The notes under the pieces: model-generated
The model's input: the letters and a program-made list of their open reading frames with translations, nothing else
What the model was told of the DNA's origin: nothing
The model's database searches: none
Part shown: one piece after another, positions 36,854 through 44,750 of the stretch
Layout: the number at the start of each line of letters is the position of its first letter
Numbering within the stretch: the first letter of the stretch is position 1
Position numbers and translations under genes: made by a program
Source of the DNA: Stieleria maiorica
GTDB taxonomy: Bacteria; Planctomycetota; Planctomycetia; Pirellulales; Pirellulaceae
Reading direction: 5' to 3'
DNA length: 64,000 nucleotides
NCBI RefSeq assembly: GCF_008035925.1
Contig: NZ_CP036264.1
Span: 705,774 to 769,773 of the forward strand

Positions 36854-37773
36854 CCTCGAAAACTCGGCTCCCTAATTTCTCGACGGTTCTGTTCTTCATC
36901 ACCGTGGCGGCCCTGGTCGCCGGATTCGGCTGGGTGATCGCGGCCCGCCGTGCGCTGGCCGGTCGGATCGAAGCGACAAAGCGAGAACTTGCCGAACTCA
37001 ATCAACAGGGCCGAATCCGACAAGAACAGGAACGTCAATACAACCGGGATCTGGACGTGGTGTGGGACGTGCTGCGGCAGTGCCGATCGGCCGATGATGT
37101 GGGCGCGCTCGGCGGCGACCGCATCCTGTCCAATTTGAACGGCGCTGATGCTGTCACGTTCTATGTTCCCGAAGGCGGTCATCGATTGTCCGTCGATCTC
37201 TCGTGGACGGTCACTCCCACGAACGGCTCGGCGAATGGGGCAGGGGATGCTGCGGAAAAGGATACCGAGATTCCACCGGGCGAAAAAACGTGGTCCGTTC
37301 CGCTGCTGGCCGATCACGCCTATCGCTTTGAGATCCTGGACTCTTTCCAGAAAGAAGCTCCGATGCAATGGGAACTGTCCAGCGACGCAGCCGATTTTGA
37401 AACTCAGCGTCAGACCCTGCCGCCGCCGCCGTTTCGATCCGTCGGTGCGTCGTGGAGCGGCTACCGCCAAGCCGTGTTTCCAAATCAGGTGGGGATACAG
37501 CAACTGATCCGCCAACCCGGCAGCGCATTCGTTCCGGTACCGGTTCGAATCGCCGCGTGGACCAAGCGTGGACTCGGCCATGACAACACCAACATCGCAA
37601 TTAAATTCGAATTGTCCCTCCTCTCGGACAACCCACCGGTCCTCTCGGCGACCGACGTGCAGACGGTTTGGAACCCGCAGCGCCGCGACCTGATCGGCGA
37701 GTACCTCGGCGGCGGACGGTATCGCGCCCGGCTGCGAAATGAGAGCGGGAACGAATCTCGCGGGTATCGGTGA
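36850..37773 (+). CDS. Single-pass membrane protein of unknown function (second of pair)
   Basis: A 307-residue protein with one transmembrane helix (residues ~12-32), a helical stretch rich in Glu, Arg and Gln (~35-75) and a beta-rich remainder of ~230 residues. The layout matches the upstream gene product (helix, coil, beta domain with a SLGQ- or SVDLSW-like strand and a VQTGP- or VPLLADHAYRFE-like strand), so the two are probably paralogous or at least structural partners. Translationally coupled to the preceding gene. Confidence 0.72.
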   Translation: MTSKTRLPNFSTVLFFITVAALVAGFGWVIAARRALAGRIEATKRELAELNQQGRIRQEQERQYNRDLDVVWDVLRQCRSADDVGALGGDRILSNLNGADAVTFYVPEGGHRLSVDLSWTVTPTNGSANGAGDAAEKDTEIPPGEKTWSVPLLADHAYRFEILDSFQKEAPMQWELSSDAADFETQRQTLPPPPFRSVGASWSGYRQAVFPNQVGIQQLIRQPGSAFVPVPVRIAAWTKRGLGHDNTNIAIKFELSLLSDNPPVLSATDVQTVWNPQRRDLIGEYLGGGRYRARLRNESGNESRGYR

Positions 37774-37791
37774 AACGAGATTCAGCAACCG

Positions 37792-37866
37792 TTGGTGTTT
37801 AGCCTTGAGGCGATTCCCGGTCGCTGCGACGCAGCGAAACCGGGCGGCTAAAGCCTGTACACCAAC
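37792..37866. repeat. Family-3 hairpin element (copy 2) after the membrane-protein pair
   Basis: Outer arms TTGGTGTTTAGCC (37792 on) and GGCTAAAGCCTGTACACCAA region (ending 37866), with an inner stem CCCGGTCGCTGC and GCAGCGAAACCGGG. It is 19 bp after the gene pair and resembles the element after opgG (21895-21969), so a terminator role is likely. Confidence 0.7.
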
Positions 37867-38192
37867 ACCAATGCCCCCGTTTGTCGCGGATCGTTAGAGT
37901 CCGGGAAGCGGCACCTGGGCGCGCGGTTTTCGCACGACAACGCGGTGTCACTGTGCTCTATCGCGCGCGATCGACGGGAGGTACGATTGCGACCCTCGTG
38001 GGCAATCTCTCGAGTTTTCGCCGCAACCGGGTCAAAGAGGCGGATCGAAGGACAAACGATTCGGTGCACGGATTTGGCGCGCGGTGTGCCGTGGAATTCA
38101 AGTTCGACGTGGGAAGTTGTGTTGACGATCCTCCGGGACGACCTCGTTTCACCAACCATGGATTCTCAGGGATAAAGTGCAGTATCAGAAAA
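37867..38192. other. Long leader upstream of pckA
   Basis: About 325 bases before the pckA start that stay open in the pckA frame from 37881 but encode an Arg-rich, non-conserved peptide, so I treat them as untranslated. No clear promoter, riboswitch or Shine-Dalgarno (only AGAAAA before the ATG) was identified. Confidence 0.4.
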
Positions 38193-39791
<1,599 letters not shown>

Positions 39792-39807
39792 GAGCGTCAC
39801 CAGGTAC

Positions 39808-39848
39808 GACGGTCCCTTCCGGGCCGTCGCTTTGAACCCCGCGGGTTC
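39808..39848 (+). terminator. Double hairpin after pckA (dispersed family-5 element)
   Basis: GACGGTCCC-TTCC-GGGCCGTC (39808-39828, one bulged T) is followed by GAACCC-CGC-GGGTTC (39834-39848). The same pair occurs after the kinase gene at 48126-48166. A partial copy of the first hairpin is at 39923-39948 and a diverged one near 21991. Position 17 bases after the stop makes termination likely. Confidence 0.65.
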
Positions 39849-39957
39849 AGCCGTCGGCTCACTAAATCGACAGCCCGTGAAGGAGGGGACAACCCGGAAG
39901 GGATGTCCTACGGGGATTGATTGTACGACGATCCCTTTCGGGCCGCCGGCACAGAAC

Positions 39958-39987
39958 TTGACACCTCGCGATCTTGCGATATATGAT
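39958..39987 (+). promoter_or_regulatory. Sigma-70 promoter of the arsR-like gene
   Basis: TTGACA (39958-39963) and TATGAT (39982-39987) are separated by 18 bp; a shifted TATATG would give 16 bp. The predicted start of transcription is about 20 bases before the arsR-type start at 40013. The TTGCGATATATGATAG stretch is AT-rich and dyad-like, so autoregulation by ArsR is possible. Confidence 0.65.
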
Positions 39988-40012
39988 AGGCGTCGCCCGC
40001 AGAGGAAATCTG

Positions 40013-40354
40013 ATGACCAGCAAATCGACGTCCAACAGTTCGACCAAACCCCGCGGCAGCGTCCAGGCGTTCGCCGACGCCGCCGAATGTCTGAAAACAC
40101 TGGCCCACCCGGTCCGGTTGCGGATCGTCCAACTGCTGCTCCACGGCCGCTACACCGTGGGCGAGTTGGCCGAGGATTGTGAGATTCCCGACAACGTCGC
40201 GTCGGAACACTTGCGGTTGCTCAAGCGCTGTGGGTTCCTCAACAGCGAGCGCGACGGGCGGCGGGTGTATTACCAGGTCGCCGAACCGCACTTGGAACAG
40301 CTGATGGCCTGTGTCGAAGGGCGTTTCCTGCAGCAGACCGCCAAACGTCGCTAG
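40013..40354 (+). CDS. ArsR-family transcriptional regulator
   Basis: A 113-residue winged-helix protein: FADAAECLKTLAHPVRLRIVQLLLHGRYTVGELAEDCEIPDNVASEHLRLLKRCGFLNSERDGRRVYYQVAE is the full ArsR fold. Cysteines occur at AAECLKTL, EDCEIP, KRCGF and MACVEG, so a thiol- or persulfide-based sensor is possible; the standard CxC metal site is absent. ATG 40013 is preceded by AGAGGA seven bases before. The genes after it suggest a sulfur-related regulon (see the next two entries). Confidence 0.88.
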   Translation: MTSKSTSNSSTKPRGSVQAFADAAECLKTLAHPVRLRIVQLLLHGRYTVGELAEDCEIPDNVASEHLRLLKRCGFLNSERDGRRVYYQVAEPHLEQLMACVEGRFLQQTAKRR

Positions 40355-40440
40355 TGGGGCGGCCCATTTTTTTAGAACCATACATCGTCGCCTCTCGATA
40401 TGTCGCTTTTTTGTTCTTCACCGTCGACGGAACCCCAGCC

Positions 40441-40506
40441 ATGAAGATCGTCATCATCGGCGGCGGAGACACGCTGTGGTGTCGCTACAACGACGGAAAC
40501 ACCTGA
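40441..40506 (+). pseudogene. Remnant of an FAD/NAD-dependent oxidoreductase start
   Basis: A 21-codon frame reads MKIVIIGGGDTLWCRYNDGNT. The first nine residues are the beta-strand and G-x-G turn that begins flavoprotein disulfide reductases (for example CoA-disulfide or persulfide reductases that follow ArsR genes). It then leaves the family pattern and ends. I infer that the body of the oxidoreductase gene was deleted between the arsR-type and DsrE-type genes. It is also possible that it is a short leader peptide. Confidence 0.45.
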
Positions 40507-40549
40507 TCCCTTCCCCCGCCACAACCTCCCTTTCTGCCGAGAGACCCTC

Positions 40550-41602
40550 ATGAAACGATCTGCACTTCTGGTCTTCACCGTTGCCCTTTCGTTGATGATC
40601 GTCGAACCCGTGTTTGCTCAAAGCGGCCCCGGGCAGGGGCGAGGTTTTCGAGGCGGACGCGGTCCCGGTTTTCAGGGCGGACGCGGTCCGGGTCAGGCTC
40701 ACGGACAAGACGAACGTCATGACGCCGATCACGAAGTCTTTCAGTTCTTGCTCAGCAATCACGACAAGATCGACCGCACCGTCAAAGAATTGCCCGACGG
40801 TGTCGAGACGCTGACCGAGTCGGACACCCCCGACATCGCCGACAAGATCAAAGAACACGTCGAGTGGATGGAGTACAGGATCAAGAACACCAAACCGATC
40901 CGGATGCGAGATCCCCTGTTTGCCGAACTGTTTCGCCACACCGACAAGATCAAGATGGTCCACGAAGACACGGAGAAAGGAGTGCGAGTCACCGAGACGT
41001 CCGCTGATCCCTACGTCGCAAAACTGATCCAGGAGCATGCCAAGGTCGTCTCGGGTTTTGTCCGACGTGGGTTTGCCGAAGCGATGAAGAACCACGCCGT
41101 TCCCCGGCAGGGGGAAGTTGCTCAGGCAAAGCCTCGCTACCCGAGCATCAAAGGGCACGGATCGGTCGTGCCACTACCCCAGGCGGCGCACCAGCCGCGC
41201 TCGGGAACCAAGTTGCTGGTCGATGTGACGCGTGGCGGTGATCCGAGCAAGTTGAATACGGCGATCGAAAAGGTGGCCAAGTACGTCAACATCTACGCCG
41301 GAGCCGGCGCGGAACCGGCGGACGTTCAAATCGCCGTCGTGTTTCATGGCGACGCCACACTTGCCGTGCTCAATTCCGATGCCTACGCGACCGCCTTGGA
41401 CGTGCCGTCGAATCCCAACTTGGACCTGCTGCATGAACTCCACGAATCCGGCGTCGAACTCTACGTCTGTGGCCAGTCATTGATCTCCAAGGGATCCGAC
41501 CCGGGCGACGTCGCGGTCTTCGTTGACACCGCCGTCTCGGCACTGACCGCCGTCGTCAATCTCCAATCCGACGGCTACGCCTATCTGCCGCTGGGGAATT
41601 AA
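40550..41602 (+). CDS. Secreted protein with C-terminal DsrE-like domain
   Basis: A 350-residue exported protein: signal peptide (LLVFTVALSLMIVEPVFA), a Gly/Arg/Pro-rich stretch (~26-52), an all-helical region with many His and Asp (about 55-185, DHEVFQFLLSNHDKIDRTVKELPDG), then a DsrE/DsrF-like domain (about 218-350: KLLVDVTRGGDPSKLNTAIEKVAKYVNIY, IAVVFHGDATLAVLN, GVELYVCGQSL, with Cys in YVCGQ). Such domains carry a sulfur-binding cysteine. The signal peptide suggests a periplasmic function. Close after the ArsR gene and the flavoprotein remnant, it fits a sulfur-transfer or thiol-stress regulon. Confidence 0.75.
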   Translation: MKRSALLVFTVALSLMIVEPVFAQSGPGQGRGFRGGRGPGFQGGRGPGQAHGQDERHDADHEVFQFLLSNHDKIDRTVKELPDGVETLTESDTPDIADKIKEHVEWMEYRIKNTKPIRMRDPLFAELFRHTDKIKMVHEDTEKGVRVTETSADPYVAKLIQEHAKVVSGFVRRGFAEAMKNHAVPRQGEVAQAKPRYPSIKGHGSVVPLPQAAHQPRSGTKLLVDVTRGGDPSKLNTAIEKVAKYVNIYAGAGAEPADVQIAVVFHGDATLAVLNSDAYATALDVPSNPNLDLLHELHESGVELYVCGQSLISKGSDPGDVAVFVDTAVSALTAVVNLQSDGYAYLPLGN

Positions 41603-41628
41603 TATTCCGCCGCAGCCCGGTTGTCCGG

Positions 41629-41694
41629 GTAGTGGGCGAGGCGACGAGTCCATTCGGATTGCGAACTGCATGGACTCCTCGCGTCGTCCACTAC
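41629..41694. repeat. Long imperfect inverted repeat after the DsrE-like gene
   Basis: The 25-base arms at 41629-41653 (starting GTAGTGGGCGAGGCGACG) and 41670-41694 (ending GCGTCGTCCACTAC) differ at only four positions and enclose a 16-base loop. It lies 26 bases after the DsrE-like stop and may end its transcript. No second copy was noticed in the window. Confidence 0.75.
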
Positions 41695-41735
41695 TGCGGA
41701 CTGGCACACGCTGCAGGCCCGACTCACTGAATGAC

Positions 41736-41785
41736 TTGATTGAACACCCCCCGAACGATAAGCTGGTCCACTCTGCAGAGTGGAC
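41736..41785 (+). promoter_or_regulatory. Promoter with overlapping 20-bp perfect palindrome
   Basis: TTGATT (41736-41741) and TAAGCT (41759-41764), spaced by 17 bp, are a plausible -35/-10 pair. The palindrome made of GTCCACTCTG and its complement (41766-41785) covers the expected transcription start. This is the classical place for a repressor operator. The regulator is not obvious; the ArsR-type protein upstream and an unlinked repressor are both possible. Confidence 0.6.
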
Positions 41786-41814
41786 TAACATTGCATTCGC
41801 GAAGGGGACGCACC

Positions 41815-42669
41815 ATGAGCATACCAGTCAAGGGCACCGCAACGACGACCTGTGATCTGTTGTTGTCAACGGACTACCGGGGAGGCCAGCGGTTGCGGCA
41901 GACCGTTGTCGGCGTAGGGGCAGATCTGACCCGAACCGTCATCCGCATCGTTCCCAGGGAAGCAAACCTGATCGGCGTCAAGAACAATGCTGCGACGTTC
42001 ATCTCGCAGGTCACGGTCTCACCGATCCAGAACATGTGCAATTTCAATTTGCGGATGCGGCGTTTCCAATTCGGTCGAGCCGCGTTGGGCGCCGACCACA
42101 TCGAGTTTGCCGCCCTGTCACGCGGCGACGTCCGTGCCCGGATTCGCGTCGCGACCACGCTGACGACCCTCAGCACGGATGCGGTTTCCACGAAATCCTT
42201 GACGCGCGCAGATGCCTTTGAATGCTTTGTCAACGCGGATGCGTCGACCGAACTGACATTGCCTCGGGCCGTCCGGGGCAACGTGGGGCTGGAGTACTTC
42301 TTCGCGGTCAATCCTACCGTCGATGGTGGGACACTGAAAATCCTCTGCCATCCTCGTGATGCGATTCAAATCAGAGAGTCTCAGAAACTTGATCCGGTGC
42401 AAGTGGTCGGCCGCAAGCCGACCAACGGAATCGTCGACGACCCCGTCGTCAAACGGGTGGTTTCGATCGAAGCGACTCGAACAGAAGCCAACAAAAACAG
42501 AACGTCGGTTGTCATGGCCTGTCGTGCGCCCGGGGTCTGGGTCGCCGAAAACCCGGCTGCCCAAGCGGTACCGCCCGACGAGACAGGCGCTATCGATCCA
42601 CCCTATCATTCACTTTGGACGCTGGGCGATACGGCTGAGGACCCCGAAGAAGAATCCGAGGAAACATGA
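41815..42669 (+). CDS. Protein of unknown family, first gene of the glycosyltransferase-sulfotransferase cassette
   Basis: A 284-residue soluble protein without signal peptide. The region of about residues 30-190 is beta-rich with a TLPRAVRGNVGLEYFFAVNP segment; such a strand-turn motif is found in viral tail-like or surface beta-helix proteins, but this is too weak to name a family. GVWVAENPAAQ and the acidic tail DTAEDPEEESEE end it. AAGGGG seven bases before the ATG at 41815 sets the start. It lies directly downstream of the palindromic promoter. Its stop overlaps the next gene's ATG by four bases. Confidence 0.7.
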   Translation: MSIPVKGTATTTCDLLLSTDYRGGQRLRQTVVGVGADLTRTVIRIVPREANLIGVKNNAATFISQVTVSPIQNMCNFNLRMRRFQFGRAALGADHIEFAALSRGDVRARIRVATTLTTLSTDAVSTKSLTRADAFECFVNADASTELTLPRAVRGNVGLEYFFAVNPTVDGGTLKILCHPRDAIQIRESQKLDPVQVVGRKPTNGIVDDPVVKRVVSIEATRTEANKNRTSVVMACRAPGVWVAENPAAQAVPPDETGAIDPPYHSLWTLGDTAEDPEEESEET

Positions 42670-42854
42670 TGAATACACCTGAGGAATCGACGGATAAAAC
42701 GGTGAACCAATCCTCCGAGACGGAACCGCATCACGCGATGGACGGCATCAGCGAGACGGTCGACGGCACGATCGATGCCCGAGCGGCAAATGCGTCCGCC
42801 CAGCAAAATTTCGGCAGCCCGCCACCCGGAGCGGAATACGGGTACGGGATCTAG
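42666..42854 (+). CDS. 62-residue acidic peptide of unknown function
   Basis: A 62-residue hydrophilic protein, rich in Glu, Asp, Ser, Thr and Ala, with no hydrophobic helix or cysteine. The last dozen residues (SPPPGAEYGYGI) are Gly/Pro-rich with two tyrosines, one next to an acidic residue. GAGGA precedes the ATGs at 42666 and 42669, and the stop TAG is directly followed by the ATG of the sulfotransferase fusion gene. The overlap with both neighbours supports real translation. It could be a substrate, carrier or regulatory subunit for the flanking proteins. Confidence 0.6.
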   Translation: MMNTPEESTDKTVNQSSETEPHHAMDGISETVDGTIDARAANASAQQNFGSPPPGAEYGYGI

Positions 42855-44726
42855 ATGACACCCAAGACGGTTTTGTTGGTCGCCGGTTCGGCCGGGTTTT
42901 CGACCCGCGATGTTTGGGAAGGCTATCGCCAAGGGCTGGCCCAGTGCGGCGTCAACGTGATTCCCTACGCGACGTTCTCGATGCTGCGCGTGCTCAGCCA
43001 CGAAGCGGTCGGCAACGATATCGTCGGCAAGGCCCATGACGTGCGCAACGGCGTCGACGCGGTCGTGTTTATCGACGGCATGCATTTCAGCGGCGAGCGG
43101 GCTTGGGTCCCGGCGACGCTGCGTGACTCGAACATCCTGACCGCCGTCATCAAGACCGACGATCCCTATTGCCCGATCGCGGACACACAGCGGCTGTACC
43201 ATCTGGTCTGCACCAACGAGCTGTACCAAAAGCCCGACGCCGAGGCCTACCTGCCGACCGCCACACTAGCGGCTCCGGAAATTTCCGCGCGGGTCGGTCA
43301 AGAACCCGAAAGCGACGTCGTTTTTATCGGCACGCTGTTCGAAGACCGAGTGGCGACGATGTTGAAACTTGCCGAACACTGCGACCGCCGCGGGCTGCGG
43401 TTTCGCATGGCCGGCAACTTCCCCGCCGACGCGACACAGTTCAAACGCATTCCCGCGGTCGATTTCTCCTCCGGAACGGTCCGCCCCGACGCGAAGTGGC
43501 GGATGTATGCGGCCAGCAAGCTGGTTCTGAACCTGTTCCGTGCGGCCGACCAAGCGGTCTCCCCCAGCCCACGCGTGTTCGAAGTCACCGCGCTCGGCAG
43601 TCCCGCATTGTTGACCGGCGTCCGACGCGACGAGGTGACTCGAATCTTCGGCGATTCGGTCTATCACTTCGACGACGCCGATGAACTGTGCCAGCAAGTG
43701 GACCGAGCGATCGCCAATGACGCCGACCGTCGCCGCCGCGTCGCACAGGCCAAATTGATCACCGACCAGGCACATCTGTACCGCCACCGCAGCGAAACCC
43801 TGCTAAAGTTGCTGGCCCGTCAGCGGGCGAGGTTTTCGACCCTCCGCGTGACCTCCGCCAGGCCCGATGCGGCCGACACTCCCGCCGAATCGGGAGCCAC
43901 GCTCAAACCCGATCGAATCCCCGAAGAGCGTTTGGCGTGGCTGATCGGTTGCGGACGAACCGGATCGACCTGGTTGTGCGAGATGCTTGACGCGCTGCCC
44001 GAGATGCGAGGTTGGCACGAGCCCTATTTCGGTCGTTTGGTTCAACATTTGGCCGAGCGGCCGGACGAACGCAAACGCCCCAGCGCTTTCTTCTTTGATG
44101 GCAACGGGAAAGCCGGCTTGCGCGCCATCCGAGCAGCGTTCTACGAAGTTGCAAAGGAACGCTATCCGGGGTTTGGCGCCGAGGCGTTGGTCGTCAAGGA
44201 GGTCAACACGCCGGAGTTGTTTGCGATGATCGAAGAACTGTTTCCGCTCAGCCGAATGTTGTTTCTGGTCCGAGATCCGTTCGACGTGCTCGATTCTTAC
44301 ATCGACATGCGCCAACCCGGCAGCTGGAATCGAGCGTCCAATGATCGGGCCTCCAGCGACCCGAAACATCTCGCCAAGCACATTGCCAGTGCGTACGCTC
44401 GCGCTGCCGACGCCTTTGAGGCGTTCGAAGTCTCGCAAAGGCTCCAGGTGCGGTACGAGTCGATGATCACCGACGCGGCAGGCGAACTGGTTCGGATCGC
44501 TTCCTTCTTGGGGACGCAAGCGAACGTGGATGAAATCGATCGCGTGGTGGATCGGTTTCGTTTTGACCGTCACAAAGACACCGGACCGGGAGCGTTTCGT
44601 CGCCACGGCCGACCGGGCGTCTGGCAAGACTCGCCGCATTTTACCCGCCAGGTACACGAAACGGCCGAAAGCATATTAGGCGAGCTGCGGGAACGATTCG
44701 GCTACACTGCAACGTCCCCGCGTTAA
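42855..44726 (+). CDS. Glycosyltransferase-sulfotransferase fusion protein
   Basis: A 623-residue protein with two parts. Residues 1 to about 320 look like a CgeB-type GT-B glycosyltransferase: TVLLVAGSAGFSTRDVWEGYRQGL, VVFIGTLFEDRVATMLKL, then SKLVLNLFRAADQAVSPSPRVFEVTALGSPAL. After a linker (~320-360) comes a sulfotransferase domain: GCGRTGSTWLCEML at 365-378 is the PAPS 5'-phosphosulfate loop, and FLVRDPFDVLDSY at 470-482 is the 3'-phosphate motif. It could add a sugar and then a sulfate to the same acceptor. No signal peptide, so it acts in the cytoplasm. It is the last gene of the cassette, with the start codon touching the previous stop. Confidence 0.85.
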   Translation: MTPKTVLLVAGSAGFSTRDVWEGYRQGLAQCGVNVIPYATFSMLRVLSHEAVGNDIVGKAHDVRNGVDAVVFIDGMHFSGERAWVPATLRDSNILTAVIKTDDPYCPIADTQRLYHLVCTNELYQKPDAEAYLPTATLAAPEISARVGQEPESDVVFIGTLFEDRVATMLKLAEHCDRRGLRFRMAGNFPADATQFKRIPAVDFSSGTVRPDAKWRMYAASKLVLNLFRAADQAVSPSPRVFEVTALGSPALLTGVRRDEVTRIFGDSVYHFDDADELCQQVDRAIANDADRRRRVAQAKLITDQAHLYRHRSETLLKLLARQRARFSTLRVTSARPDAADTPAESGATLKPDRIPEERLAWLIGCGRTGSTWLCEMLDALPEMRGWHEPYFGRLVQHLAERPDERKRPSAFFFDGNGKAGLRAIRAAFYEVAKERYPGFGAEALVVKEVNTPELFAMIEELFPLSRMLFLVRDPFDVLDSYIDMRQPGSWNRASNDRASSDPKHLAKHIASAYARAADAFEAFEVSQRLQVRYESMITDAAGELVRIASFLGTQANVDEIDRVVDRFRFDRHKDTGPGAFRRHGRPGVWQDSPHFTRQVHETAESILGELRERFGYTATSPR

Positions 44727-44750
44727 AGCCCCCCGCCGCCGCAACCTGCC

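Noticed and set aside
37867-38192. N-terminal extension of PckA to 37881
   Set aside because: The extension is Arg-rich and not part of the family; the protein from 38193 has the normal length.
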